Counted from the first letter of the stretch, positions 31,679 through 44,429 are shown. The stretch is 64,000 nucleotides of DNA from Pomacea canaliculata (GCF_003073045.1 NC_037593.1:13710735-13774734), one strand, 5' to 3'. The notes: generated by a model from the letters alone, not told the origin. Made by a program: numbers and translations.

Positions 31679-31978
31679 TCAATTGTGACTGCCACCGGAT
31701 GTTACTTGTAGACCAGAAGGTGTAGAAAGTGTCGATGCTGCATATCTGATGTTTGATCTTTGATTAAGCTCTTTACCAGCAGTCGTAGTTGGTTTTAACA
31801 GCTCTTGCTTTTGTATAGTTGGTACTGCTGTTAGAAGACTTGCTTGCTCTGTATAAGTGACTAGACAACAATCCATTTTGAAATGTTTTGAGCAAATTCT
31901 TGAGTGCAGTGTGGGGACGAAGTTCGCACGGAACGTTTGTACAAAGCGGTGATCTGTATAATACACATCTCTGAACAA
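31679..31978 (-). pseudogene. THAP-domain remnant (gene or P-like transposon)
   Basis: Reads FVPTLHSRICSKHF followed by LLTAVPTI. This is the second half of a C2CH THAP zinc finger (C-x2-H then the AVPT box). The first C..C pair and the W are not seen, so only part of the domain remains; the frame extends open upstream to about 32012 with an acceptor-like TTATTTAG. THAP domains head P-element-type transposases, whose RNase H remnants occur in the array. Host THAP gene exon is the alternative. Confidence 0.55.
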
Positions 31979-32078
31979 AGTTAATTCACTAGCGTTTGTA
32001 GCCGTTATTTTTAGGATCTCCTAAATAAATACAAACAACTCCATCTGAGTGTCCAAAAGATCGTTCATCAACAGCACG

Positions 32079-32092
32079 TTGTTGTTGTTGTT

Positions 32093-32176
<84 letters not shown>
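32079..32176. repeat. (TTG)n(TAA)n microsatellite
   Basis: Short TTG run followed by about 28 AAT/TAA repeats. Confidence 0.95.
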
Positions 32177-33580
32177 GGAAATGTTATCATCTGAAACTGC
32201 AAAAGGATGATCATCTTTTCAGTTTATTCAATGCAGCTCCACGTCACTGCCGAAGCGAGTGGAGCCGATCCCTTCAGCCTGTTAAAGGGACACAACTCTC
32301 ATCTTCATTGTGTCTTGATCCGTTGATTCTTTTTCCAAGAATGGCATCTTTCCTTTTCTAATTCAGCTCATGCAGAAGACGCTATTTTTAGAAATACTAT
32401 CCTTTCGTCACTTCCTGTTTTCTTGACAATTACAATATTTTTAGTGCCTCTACGTCATAAAATATCACAGAATATGTTCTGTGAACAGACGACGCGTGAC
32501 GTAAAAGAGGAATGACGTCAAGCGCCGTCGGCTTCGAGCCAGAAAGTTGAGCAAAGTGCGAGAAAGGGTTCTATCTCTCGCAAGCCGGCTGAGAATACTC
32601 TTAGACAAATGACGTGAACTGTCGTCTGCTATGCGCTGCCTTTCTTGTCTCTGCTCGTCCATCGAAGGAATCTGAGGTGAGAAGATGCAAAATAGAAAAA
32701 AAAATGTCTGGCAAGCGAATATTAGTTTATTTGTTGGTCATTTGCTTGGTACTTTTGACACTGTGTGACTGCTGACTCATAAAGGACAGGGTCACATTTG
32801 ATCGTCTGTAGTGCCGCATGTCTACGGGTACTCCCTTGCTGGGACACAATCAAAGGTTAGTGTAAAAAGATAAGAGCCCACAGGACTGTTATCTCATGAT
32901 AGACATCAAAACTAAAGCAAAAGGAGCCACACCTACTGCCTATGAGAATACGCATTATGATGTTTGCCAGAATCCTAAAAGAATTCAATAAAACATTTAA
33001 TTAACACATTGATAAGACTATTTGAGGTTAGATGCTTTGTTATAATTCATAGATGAAAAAATCAAGGACGTGAACCAAGATGAAATACTAAACAGAACAA
33101 CGTTCATAAGGGAAGATACCGAGATTTAATGTTGCTTAATATGTTTGATCCAAGGTGATGCCTATGAAAATTACAAGAAACAAATTCAGTCGCAGAGGGG
33201 GTGATAGCAAGCAGTTAAGTCAAGTCGCTGGCATGATTCGGTCGGATAGGTCGGGCAGTAGGAGGCACAAAGAGAAAAACGAATCGTTAATGTGTACAAA
33301 GTCTTATCTTATTTCTTCCTCATTTTTCCCATCTTTTGTCTTTCCCAATTGCAATTTGAAGTGTGAAAGTACATTGGCGCCATTTTTGGAAAAGAACAAG
33401 TTCAAAGATTAGCGTCGAGGTGGCCGACCAGATTTGTTTACTCTTAAACTTGTTTGTCACGTATGTGTACTCTTAACTGCATCAGATCCGTTGAAATCCT
33501 TCCCTAAGCCTTCTTTAAGATCAATTTATCAATTCATCACCGAGTTCATAATCTCCCCTGTATTATGCAGCGTCGCGGAT
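32177..33580. other. spacer, nothing recognised
   Basis: Two palindrome-like CRE-type words (gacgtca) near 32515. No gene seen; the short frames lack domains. Confidence 0.45.
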
Positions 33581-35030
33581 CGCCCCCAGCGTGACCCCAG
33601 CGTGACCCCAGCGTTGCCGGATGCACGCTCACAACCGCTGACACAGCCGGCACGAACACACACCCAATCCCTCACCCAGAGGCTGGACACGACCTACCAA
33701 TCGAACCTTTGATGAACGTAAACCACAACAAGACAAAATGAACGGTATAAATTACAACTTTAATCTCAGCTAAATAAAATACTAAAACAAATGTATAAAC
33801 ACACACACACACCTTCAGTTTCTGTGGCCTTGCACGACGCTCTCCATCTGACCACCATTACCTGGTCCATCGGCGCACACACAGACCCTCTACTGGTCCA
33901 CAGTCCGACATGCCTCGTTGATCACACACGCAAGCTTGCGCGCTCCACACGCTATGCGATGAAAGGGAGGAGGACGAAGGCGACGGATAGAAGAAACGAA
34001 AGGGTGGACGAAATGTAGAAAAGCCGTGACTCAGCACACACGGGGGCGTAAAGGTGCGAAGAAGAATCGGAAGAAAAAGATGGAGACCTAGAAGAACAGC
34101 AACGACGACAACAAGGACAAGAACAATGTCAATGTCAATGAGTGTTCCAAGTGAAGTGTCCGGCAGTTACCCGAAAAAGCACCGTTAGCTCACTCACATC
34201 TTAACACAGACCAACCAGGTAATGAATCCAGTTCCATGCACCAGCCCAGCAGCTTCCCACTATGTCACGTGGTCTCCACTGGATGCTCACAGTACCAGCC
34301 TTCCAGTCCTCCCCTAGCTTGTAGTCGTTCTTGGCTGCTGTGTAAACACACGGCACCTTGTCTTCCCGGTCTCTCACCACCTTCAAAGACAACTGTCTTC
34401 ACTCAGGGTCTGAGGAATATGCCCGGTGGGACTCTACGCTCTGAGGTTCGCCACATTGTCTTCCATGGGCTGGAACCAACGGCCGCGACCACAACACCCG
34501 AAAGACTTTTTCCGCGCCAAAGATGCGAACGAGGATGGGGCACAGAATGAACACCCCCTATTGCCAGAACACAGCCTGGTTAAAGCATAGCAAAAATCAA
34601 GAGACACACACACATGCGCGTATACCCATATGCCGCCACCCCGCTCCTTCTGAGACGGAGAACCACGACCCTTCCCTAGGCACTCATTGCATGCCCTGCA
34701 ATACCCGGATGCTTCCGCACGTGCCAGGTCAGTAATACCCGAACACACCTTGCTGCACGTCTTCCGTGACCCTACGTACTCGCCTGAAGCTGCAACTACC
34801 TGCACCTTAGGGGCTCTGGAACAACCATTTGTCTGCTCACGTTGCTTTCTCGAAATGTCATCGTTGGTTTGAACATCACTTGGACTTTTCGTCGATAGAC
34901 GTTCGTGCTTGCACTAAGAAAAACGCAGACAGAAAAATGACTGACACTCGACATGCATGGCTGAGTTAAGAGCCGCTACCCGGCTCCACCCTTCTAAACC
35001 ACAGACAGTAACATCACATGCTGTGATGAA
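33581..35030. other. GC-richer, repeat-like block
   Basis: Starts with three imperfect copies of gcgtgacccca (33586-33612), includes a CA run near 33800, and is C/A-skewed throughout. It may be part of an unrecognised repeat on the minus strand, but I found no terminal repeats, target duplication or domain. Confidence 0.35.
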
Positions 35031-35092
35031 TAAAACCACTCATGCTGTGTTATCAACTATATGATCTGACACATGTCACCTTAGATCGACCT

Positions 35093-35118
35093 CACCCCCC
35101 CTTCCCCCCCCCCCCCGG
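35093..35118. repeat. C-rich tract
   Basis: A run of seven C, two T, then about fourteen C. The minus strand is a G-run able to form quadruplex structure. Confidence 0.85.
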
Positions 35119-35495
35119 CTGAGCAGCAAGCAGGTCCGCTATGAGAGAATAAGAAACTCGAGTGGTGAAAAAAACAACAACAAACAAACGTAGAAATATT
35201 TTACACTTGGATGATGATCTTTCTTGGCGCCAGGTAGAGAACTAAAAGGCACACGCTGCCGTTCTTTTTCCCGTTAAGTTTTTTTTTTCCTCAGCTACGA
35301 ATTCCTGTTTTTTTCTTTTCCGTTCACTGATTAGGCTAAAAGATTAAGATATATTGACTTTCAAAAGTCTGTGCAAATAAACTCCACATCCTCTGTTTTG
35401 AAGCAGACGTCAGGGTAGAGCAACGTGTACAGATTGAAGTAAAACAATAAGAAGTGAACGCCAGGGCTCTTTAATATTTGGAATCTAATCAGAGG

Positions 35496-35496
<1 letters not shown>

Positions 35497-35527
<31 letters not shown>

Positions 35528-35537
35528 CCAACAACAA
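35497..35537. repeat. (AAC)n microsatellite
   Basis: About 13 imperfect AAC units. Confidence 0.9.
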
Positions 35538-35830
35538 AAAATTCTTTGACGTACATAAAGGTTTTACATTCAGAGTTTTTCCGAAGTAACTTCACAGTTC
35601 AATCCTTTTTCTAAGCCTCTTTGCTTCCCTTCACAAAACTTTTAGTTGTTCTTGGAAGAACAAACTTAAATAAATTAAGCAGATATTGTGTAGTTTCAAT
35701 CATGTCTCCTGGAATCACCCATTAGCGTTGTTTCGAATAATGGACTGTATTGTTCCACAACAATAACGATATGCACCTCGGACTGCACTATCTTGTGACT
35801 ACCAAACCATTTCTCACTTTATTGTGTTAT

Positions 35831-36884
35831 TGTAACGGACAAGTACTTAGTAGAGGGGGTTAGGAGGGAAGATCGACAACCGTGGTTGATCTGATCTAGC
35901 GTAGTGGGCTGGAAGTTGTTTGCCCTTGAGCAAATGACGTAAACTGTGATGTCAAAACTAGGTGACGAAAAAGATAGAGGAAAATAACGTTAGAGAAAGA
36001 AAACGGTGGGCAGAGAGCTAACGGCGGAACCGAAGTGAGAGCTGGTGGATTTTTCTCGGGACTTTCTCGCTACTGCTGCGACAGCGGAATAAGTATTACG
36101 GAAAGTAATACCGTGGTTAAACTACAGGTGGATGTACTTCACAGGTCGTGAGTCACTGTAGTCCGTGTCCGCACCGTGGGGGAGCTCTGTGGCTTGGGCA
36201 TCCCGCAGTACAGTTTCTTGGTGGGGCCAAGAAACCACACACTGGCGTAAGCGAGAAAACAACGGTCCCAGAACGGAAAACTTGGTGCAAGACTGGTGCA
36301 CCGACCTCCATCTGTCGCCTGGAAGGGACAGTTCTTAACAGCCTGAGAGTAAGCGCCGGTGGAGGAAAGGTTTCCTCCCGGCCTTCAGCTAATCTAACAT
36401 CATCCTGCCAAACACCTAGGAGGCGGCCGCATGCGCAAGACCGAGACGTCTGCTTGTAAACTGTTGGTACCGTAAAAACCATTTATTTTTAATAATAAAT
36501 AGACTTCGTGGAAAGAAGATCAGTGGGACTAATTAGAATAGAGGACTTGGGAGGGTCTCAGAGACTTTAATATAAAAGGTTAATGTTTCATTAAGAACGA
36601 ACATTTCTTTTTTTTTATTCTTCATCAGTGACAATATTTATGAGAGTCGATTTTATTGTTAACTTTAGTAGTACGTTGGATGAACGATAATATATTGGTA
36701 ATATATCTTGTGTGGCGAATGAAGGAGTGAATCTATGAGTGTTGATACTTTGCCTTTGTTTCATTTGACATTGTATTTGAATTGAATAATTATTCGTGCC
36801 TCTAAGAAGGTACGCCCACCGTCAAGCGATCAGGATATTTTGGTTTGTGGAAAGAATGCGCGTGTCTGTGGATGGTCCATGACA
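35831..36884 (+). repeat. 5' LTR
   Basis: Begins TGTAACGGACAAG and ends GGTCCATGACA. Pairs with 40253-41305. The open frame inside (near 36148-36459), present in both LTRs, is not considered coding. Confidence 0.95.
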
Positions 36885-36886
36885 TT

Positions 36887-36905
36887 TGGTGACCCCCAAC
36901 GTGAT
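36887..36905 (+). other. primer-binding site, tRNA-Trp-like
   Basis: TGGTGACCCCCAACGTGAT lies two bases after the LTR. It differs only slightly from the complement of the 3' end of tRNA-Trp (TGGTGACCCCGACGTGAT in animals), so tRNA-Trp is the probable primer. Confidence 0.7.
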
Positions 36906-37001
36906 CGCTTTAGGGTGAGGCGATACTAGGCGAGGCAGGTTTACATACATTGTACAAAAGGTATTATTAGTACTGTATCTGGTGGATTATTTTGACTACT
37001 C

Positions 37002-40000
37002 TTGTTTTGCCATCGTAGGGTACATTTCTTTAAATTGTTCTTGAGAGACATGGAATTCCCGGATATAGATAGCTTTATAGCCCAGGGACTGAAAATGGGC
37101 TATACTGATAGTGCCCTGGAAAAGTACGTCCAACAGTGCATAGAACGTTTTGATAGATATAAAGAAAGAGAACGAGAAAGACAAGAAAGAGAAAGACAAG
37201 AAAGAGAAAGAGAGATAGAAAGAGAAAGAGAACGAGAAAGACAAGAAAGAGAAAGACAAGAAAGAGAAAGACAAGAAAGAGAAAGACAAGAAAGAGAGAT
37301 AGAAAGGGAGTTTGAGTTAGAAAAACTTAGGCTCCAAGCAGGACGCAGGACTGAAGGGGAAGAAATTCAGGCCGCGGGAGGTACGCGTGGTGGTAACCTT
37401 CCTAAAATTCCCATTTTTAGAGAAGATAAAGATGATATAGATTCTTTCATTTATAGATTCGAAGCGCATGCAGTTGCTCTCAGGTGGGAGGAGAAGCGAC
37501 GGCCTTTACATCTATCAGCTCTTTTACAAGGTGAAGCTTTAACCCTGTACCATGCACTTTGTGCAAGGGGGATAGTTGACTATGAAACACTCAAGAGGGA
37601 ATTACTTCAAAAGTACCAGTGTACAGCGGAGGGATTTCGGGAACGATTTCGATCCGTCCGACCCGAACCGCATGAATCTATGGCGGCATTTTTCTCTAGG
37701 TTGTCCGGTTTAGCAAACCGTTGGATAACTTTAGCCGAGGCGGACAAAACGTATGAGGGTCTTCTGGACCTCATGTTTCAGGAACAGATTCTCCAGAGCG
37801 TGTCAAAGGAATTAGCTGTCTTTTTGCAAGAACGAGATTTTAAGTCCGCAACCGAGATGATAGCAAGCGCGGAGAAGTACCGGCAGGCGCATGCCAACAA
37901 AAGTATGGCAAGAAGAACCGAGTTGTATCGGGTTGCCAACACCGGGGTGAATTGGCGTCCTCGGTCACCCAAATTTAGGCTACCCAATAGACCAACTAGT
38001 CCCCGGAAATCAAGCCCTAACAAAACCTATCCCAATGGAAGTAGCGGGCCGAGAAAGCAAGGAGATGAGGTACTGCGAAGAACTAAGAGAGAGCTCACTT
38101 GCTTCGCTTGTAACGAAATTGGACATTTTGCCCGTGAATGCCCTTATGTTAGATGGAGAGATAACACAGAAGTATCCACTCCGGTGGTAACCAGCGTTTC
38201 CATCCTGTGTAGTACTCTTAATAGTGAAGAGATGGATCGACTTCCTCTCTATCCAGGTTATATTATAGATAAACCTATAACTGTGTTAAGAGATACGGGA
38301 GCCACAACAGCGGGCATAAGAGCTTCCCTGGTTAGGCAGTCAGAATACACTGGACAGTCCCAGTCCTGTATTACGTTTGGGGGTAATACGGAAGTCTTTC
38401 CAGTCGCTGGGGTACAGGTAGAGACCCCTTTCTATGCGGGTAAACTACGCTGTTGCGTAATAGACGAACCAATAACAGATTTAATTTTGGGTAATATAGA
38501 CGGGGTAGAGGGAGGGTTGGTGACAAAACCAAAAGCAGCCTTAGACACCACCAAAATGGCTAACTGTGGACAGACCACTGACGATAAATCCATGGCTTTT
38601 TCGGATCTTATCTCGGAAGAGATGTGCCCCCAAAGATTTATCATGCCGTCAGGAGTATCCGAGAAGAAATCAAATGGACACCTGGCAAATGTGACCTTAT
38701 TGATAGCCGATACCGATGATGATTCCGTGGAAATACCAGTCCTTCCTGGGGAGATGGAAGAGGACATAAACAGCATTAAAATGGGGGCCGACTTGACTGA
38801 ACCCCGGACCACACAATCGAGGAATATTCTAAAGAATTATCAACACATACTGACTGTGATGCCAGGACAGTTTAACGGTGAAATTGAGCACCGAATTAGA
38901 CTGACTTCTCCAGAGGTAGTGCGCTTAAGGCCCTATCCACTTCCTTTTGCTCTACAGCAAACCATGGAAAAGGAAGTGATTAAAATGTTACAAATGGGAG
39001 TGATTGAACCATCATCCTCACCTTATGCATCACCAGCGTTGTTGGTCAGAAAGAAGGACGGTTCAGTACGCTTTTGTATCGACTACCGAGGCCTAAATAA
39101 AATAACAGAGTTCGACTCAGAACCCATTCCGGATCCCGAAACTGTATATAGTCAATTGGGCCGAGCCCAATTTTTCACTAAAATAGATTTGGCCAAAGGA
39201 TATTGACAAATCAGAGTTAAAGAAGAAGATAGGCCAAAAACAGCCTTTCAAACAACCAAAGGCTTATTTCAATGGACCCGAATGCCATTTGGATTGGCTA
39301 CAGCTCCTGCAACGTTTGCGAGAGCTATGAGAGCGCTCAATATGGAAAGGTTTTCAGCACATACCTTCTTTGATGATTTACTGGTTGCTAGCGAAACGTG
39401 GGACGAGCATCTGACTCATGTAGAAGGGGTGTTAAGAACCTTAGCCCATTATCAACTCACTGTAAGGCCTTCGAAAATTCAGATGGGATTTCGGAGCTTA
39501 GAATTCTTAGGACACATAGTGGGGGAGGGGCATCTGCGTCCCAGTCCTGATAAAGTACAGAAAATTCTAAGACTTCCTACTCCTAGCAGTAAAAAGCAAG
39601 TGAGAGCACTCTTAGGTCTGATCAGCTACTACCGACGCTATGTTCCTAACTTTGCTACGGTGGTTGCACCCATTACTGAGTTGACAAAAGGAAACAGCCC
39701 AAAACATATTCAATGGTCGAATGAATGTGTCCAAGCATTAACTCACATCCAAACCGTTCTGTCATCCCAACCCATACTAGCGCTGCCCAAGTTTGACAAG
39801 CCGTTCATAGTTCAAACTGACGCGAGTGGGGTGGGATTAGGAGCAGTACTCTTGCAGGAATACGGAGGAGATCGTTTTCCAGTGGCCTACGTCAGCCGCA
39901 AACTGACAGGTCCTGAAACACGATACAGCACCATAGAACGAGAGTGCCTGGCAATAATATGGGGAATTTCGAAACTCTCTCGTTATCTCTACGGAAGAAA

Positions 40001-40187
40001 GTTCATTTTACAGACAGATCACAAACCCCTTGTGTTTTTAAAAACATCTGTATATCATAATTCTCGAATTATGAGATGGATGCTAGCTCTTCAAGAGTTT
40101 CAGTTTTCAGTTGAGACGATTAAGGGAACAGAGAATCTTCTCGCTGACAATCTATCCCGGGTCGAGTGGGACCAATTTATCCCGTAG
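37002..40187 (+). mobile_element. gag-pol region of the Ty3/gypsy-like element (broken)
   Basis: In order: a charged low-complexity stretch rich in E, R and Q (about 37155-37310, coiled-coil-like), a retrotransposon gag domain (about 37400-37950), a CCHC zinc knuckle CFACNEIGHFAREC (about 38100-38141), an aspartic protease start RDTGATTAG (about 38290), reverse transcriptase (about 38850-39560, with RKKDGSVRFCIDYRGLN and a F-DD active site) and RNase H (about 39800-40160, TDASGVGLGAVL, ending DNLSRVEW). It ends there without an integrase part. The coding region is not intact. Confidence 0.9.
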
Positions 40188-40239
40188 AAGTGAAAGAAAG
40201 ATAAACTCTTAAATTGATTTTTTTTTCATTCTTTATTTC

Positions 40240-40252
40240 AGGGGGGGAGGAA
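40240..40252 (+). other. polypurine tract
   Basis: AGGGGGGGAGGAA immediately before the 3' LTR. Confidence 0.85.
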
Positions 40253-41305
40253 TGTAACGGACAAGTACTTAGTAGAGGGGGTTAGGAGGGAAGATCGACA
40301 ACCGTGGTTGATCTGATCTAGCGTAGTGGGCTGGAAGTTGTTTGCCCTTGAGCAAATGACGTAAACTGTGATGTCAAAACTAGGTGACGAAAAAGATAGA
40401 GGAAAATAACGTTAGAGAAAGAAAACGGTGGGCAGAGAGCTAACGGCGGAACCGAAGTGAGAGCTGGTGGATTTTCTCGGGACTTTCTCGCTACTGCTGC
40501 GACAGCGGAATAAGTATTACGGAAAGTAATACCGTGGTTAAACTACAGGTGGATGTACTTCACAGGTCGTGAGTCACTGTAGTCCGTGTCCGCACCGTGG
40601 GGGAGCTCTGTGGCTTGGGCATCCCGCAGTACAGTTTCTTGGTGGGGCCAAGAAACCACACACTGGCGTAAGCGAGAAAACAACGGTCCCAGAACGGAAA
40701 ACTTGGTGCAAGACTGGTGCACCGACCTCCATCTGTCGCCTGGAAGGGACAGTTCTTAACAGCCTGAGAGTAAGCGCCGGTGGAGGAAAGGTTTCCTCCC
40801 GGCCTTCAGCTAATCTAACATCATCCTGCCAAACACCTAGGAGGCGGCCGCATGCGCAAGACCGAGACATTCTGCTTGTAAACTGTTGGTACCGTAAAAA
40901 AACCATTTATTTTTAATAATAAATAGACTTCGTGGAAAGAAGATCAGTGGGACTAATTAGAATAGAGGACTTGGGAGGGTCTCAAAGACTTTAATATAAA
41001 AAGGTTAATGTTTCATTAAGAACGAACATTTTGTTTTATTCTTCATCAGTGACAATATTTATGAGAGTCGATTTTATTGTTAACTTTAGTAGTACGTTGG
41101 ATGAATGATAATATATTGGTAATATATCTTGTGTGGCGAATGAAGGAGTGAATCTATGAGTGTTGATACTTTGCCTTTGTTTCATTTGACATTGTATTTG
41201 AATTGAATAATTATTCGTGCCTCTAAGAAGGTACGCCCACCGTCAAGCGATCAGGATATTTTGGTTTGTGGGAAGAATGCGCGTGTCTGTGGATGGTCCA
41301 TGACA
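40253..41305 (+). repeat. 3' LTR
   Basis: Near-identical to the 5' LTR, with only about ten differences, mostly length changes in base runs. Confidence 0.95.
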
Positions 41306-41617
41306 GTTATGGAGGTGTTTATACTAGAAGTCAATCACGGTAGGATATTATCTTTTGCTTTCCGATGACGTGTTCTCGGTTGACAGCAAAATGATTAAAA
41401 ATTGTGTTGTTGCTTTTGCTATTGATGTTGTTATCATATTCTGTGTGCTTGCGTTTTCCTTGTCTGTTCTCTTGATTTTTTTGTCCATCAACTCATGAAG
41501 GCTTTGATGGAGTATAGTCCCCCCCGCAAAAAAAAAAAGTTTATGTTACGCTTGCCTTTTGTGCTTACTGCCAAAGTTCAAAGTTCAATCAAAGTGAACT
41601 CATAATTCTCAAGAGGC

Positions 41618-41970
41618 TGTGGAGTTGTTCACATCAGACATCCTGTACCTACATTCTTTTAAGTATGGTTCAGATTTTAAGACACCTGTGGGGCAAGCGT
41701 TTATATGTGAGACATACCTGCGTGACGTGTAAGTGTGAAAAGAGCAAACGTGAGTGTTAAGGCATGTGTGAGATGTTGGTGAAGGTGCACATAAATTCCA
41801 GTATGTTCTTAATCATTGGTGTTAAAGTCAACGTACCGCCATTTGTGTGCACGGGTGGACAGTGTAGTAAAAATCATGCGAACACCTTTATTTGGCTTTT
41901 TTTTTTCTATTTGTAATGGAATTTATTACACTCCGATTGAATATACTTTGTTTTATTTAGAAACCATCCA
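41618..41970 (+). pseudogene. 3'-end fragment of a gene-7-like paralogue
   Basis: Translates to AVELFTSDILYLHSFKYG, then SDFKTPVGQAFICETYLRDV and a stop at 41730. Matches the last 37 residues of gene 7. The following 200 bp match the gene 7 3' flank (gcaaacgtgagtgttaaggc and onward), so genomic duplication, not retrocopying, made it. No 5' part precedes it. Confidence 0.8.
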
Positions 41971-42126
41971 GCTAATGTTTAAAATTTGAGTTAGGGAGAA
42001 TTTTGAATTACTCAAGGTCGACTTCCACTTAAATAATTTGTGCTCCAGTGACGAAAAAAGCCCAAAGTGTATAAAAATATATTACTTATATTAATTCTAA
42101 CAATAAAGAAATATTATAAATAATAA

Positions 42127-42170
42127 AGCGGCCCTATGCTCCTCAGAGGAGCAACAAGGAATAAACTAAA
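42127..42170 (+). repeat. SINE 3' tail
   Basis: gcggccctatgctcctcaga and a rehearsed ggagcaacaaggaataaact. Shares the core gcggccctatgctcc with the SINE fragments in the array. Confidence 0.5.
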
Positions 42171-42279
42171 CTAATAAATAATAAAATTAATACGAATTAC
42201 AGTAAACAGCGCGTGGATTTACTCGAGAAACGAGAACCAGGATCGCTTGCCTGAGACGCCACGCGCCTACTCACAGTCG

Positions 42280-42390
42280 TAAACACCCGATTGGTTGGTT
42301 GCTAGAGAAGAGACCAATCAGAGTACGGCGCTGTATCCCAGCCCCCGATTGGCTCAGTACAGCGGCGCGTTGTGTACTTTTTCGTACCGG
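42280..42390. promoter_or_regulatory. CCAAT-box cluster in a GC-rich island
   Basis: Three CCAAT boxes within 70 bp: gattggttgg (42291-42300), gaccaatcag (42311-42320) and gattggctca (42347-42356), in a CpG-rich stretch that stands out from AT-rich surroundings. Could be a promoter or the body of a repeat. No gene start was identified beside it. Confidence 0.35.
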
Positions 42391-43900
42391 GTTACAGCTA
42401 TGACTTCTATTACTATTTTATTGTTTTAGATGGTATTGATGGTTCTTTGAGTTCCATTTGCGATAAAAAAGATGATAATTGAATTCTTACCACTATATCT
42501 TTCATTGATTTATTTAAAACAATGTAAGATCAAATATAAGACTAATTACGGGTGTTTTATTATTTCACATTGTGAATCTGTGGTCCTTAGCATTAGCATT
42601 TTGAGAAATGCAGGTCGTTGTACAGACAATACTAGAGCGACAACTACAAAATTGTCTAGGTTACACAGGGAGAGGCAGGGTAGATTGTGACAATGAATAA
42701 TTCGCCCTCAAACGATACCACTGGAATCTAATTATGTTATTTCTTTCAGAAAAAATATGTAGTCCATGTGTACCATATGTATGCAGAATTGAGAAACAAT
42801 AAATTAAAATAGTACCTTTATAAGGGACTATGTTGTTAGATGGGATGCGCGGCTGGATGTGTGTCTCTGAAAGCCAACCACAGCTTTTGATTTCCTGTTG
42901 TGTTCTATATATTTTACCGCTGAGTTCCCACAACAGCTAACATCAGTTTGTTTTTGTATACAAGTAATTACCACCACAATTTTGGATATTATTCACTTTA
43001 TACAATAATGACAGATGAAAAGCGTTTCCTACTAAATGTCCCCCAAAACCTACATCAGAGTGCCTCATGTGAGTAGATCCTCCATATTTAGCTTTTCAAG
43101 TGCACAAATTCTTATAAGTGTTATAGCTCTGTTGCCAGCGGAAAATGTACAGGACATAGTAATATCCAGACGATCCGCTTAGTACAGCGCTATCTTCCAT
43201 GACAGATGTTTCCTGCTGACCCTCGTTTGCGACGGTTTTGAGGAAGTGAAAGGCCTCACTGTTCCCCCCTAAGCCCCTCTTTCCTCTGTCTTATGGCATC
43301 TCGCTTCAGTTCCTGTTTTCCTGCCTTCATCCCTGTTCTGATGTTGCTGTTGACCTCTCGATACTGACCGGGCCCTGCGGGGTCTTCCTCTCATTCGTTA
43401 TACCCCACCTGTGGTCACAAAAGTCGAGAAACTCATTTGTGACCGAGGTCTGTTTGTTTTCGGGGACCTTAGTTCCTCTTCTGCTGTGGACAGGAATTTC
43501 TCATTGACGTTGTCAAAACAGGTTTACACAGGGGCTTGGATTGGTTCGTTTTTGGTTTTTTTTAAGTTTAAAAAGCTGTAAAACTGTTCTGCACTACGTT
43601 TAAGAACATTCTATAATATTGTTTTTACTTAATATACTAAAGATCTAAATGGGGCTAAAATTGTAAATGTTTTATGAATATGGCCTCGGATTATTTGGAG
43701 GAGGAAGGAAAGAAAGGTTCAGGCAGGTGCCTCGCTAGACATGGGAGAGGAGAAAGAGAGCGAATCGTGGATGGGGTCAGCCTCAGTGAGCACCTTCACA
43801 TCGCATCAGTAATTTATTCTTCTCCTAGTCAAACCATAACATGTAAGGATATTTTTTCAGTTTCTCTGAAACTTAAACGTACTGAAGCTTATTGTGTCCT
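42391..43900. other. spacer, nothing recognised
   Basis: AT-rich. No domain-bearing frame. Confidence 0.5.
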
Positions 43901-43904
43901 TTCA

Positions 43905-44045
43905 TACTGTAACATCTCCGCAGTACAGCATGAAGGCGAAGTGCCGCTCATAGAGGAGGTCGAAATAGGTGGTCACGTGGTACAGACTGGGCGAGATGAC
44001 GTCGATGATTAGCAAGGTGAGAGGAATTTCCAGCATGTTAACAGG
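43905..44045 (-). pseudogene. gene-family fragment 1
   Basis: The minus strand reads LEIPLTLLIIDVISPSLYHV, then TTYFDLLYERHFAFMLYCGD, clearly the LLIVDFNSP..YRVIPYLELLYRRHFADILYCGD block of gene 7. Only this block remains. Confidence 0.8.
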
Positions 44046-44429
44046 CTTCTTGATATGACTTAGGCAGGTAAGACAAACACAAAAAGTTATCGTGTGTATA
44101 ACCGCAAAAGGGTTAAAGTAGGCGACGGAGCGTCTTTTATTCATTATTCCCCGTGTAAGGTTAACTTCACCTGTCGTCTCGCCGGTGTATTTTGTCGTCT
44201 AGCGTGTGCGCTTTCACTAAAATGACCACCCGGACTCAGTAATCGATCCGATGAGAATAATATTTACGACTCACTTGAACTAGCGCACGAAATTGATGAT
44301 GGCTTTCGATTAAGCAAATACTGCAGCATCGTACAGAGAAGCAATGGCAGTTGCGGCGTCATAAATGTCGTGGCGGACATACTTCCAAGTAATACGAAAA
44401 GCTTCTTGTCGTACAATTCGGGCTTTGAC

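Larger units (their letters stand above)
35831..41305 (+). mobile_element. Ty3/gypsy-like LTR retrotransposon (broken, young)
   Basis: A 5475-bp element flanked by GTTAT target duplications (35826-35830 and 41306-41310). The LTRs run TG...CA and are 1054 and 1053 bp, about 99% alike by eye, so insertion is recent. Parts in order: LTR, primer-binding site, gag-like region with zinc knuckle, protease, reverse transcriptase, RNase H, polypurine tract, LTR. No integrase part is seen. It is broken, with about one break in the coding region by my reading, and is likely non-autonomous. Confidence 0.95.

Noticed and set aside
34200-35016. Minus-strand LTR
   Set aside because: The ends looked suggestive (tgtgatgtta...), but no matching partner, target duplication or internal domain could be found.
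36148-36459. 103-codon frame in the LTR, repeated at 40569-40916
   Set aside because: Present in both LTRs because they are copies of each other; no domain and no coding signal.
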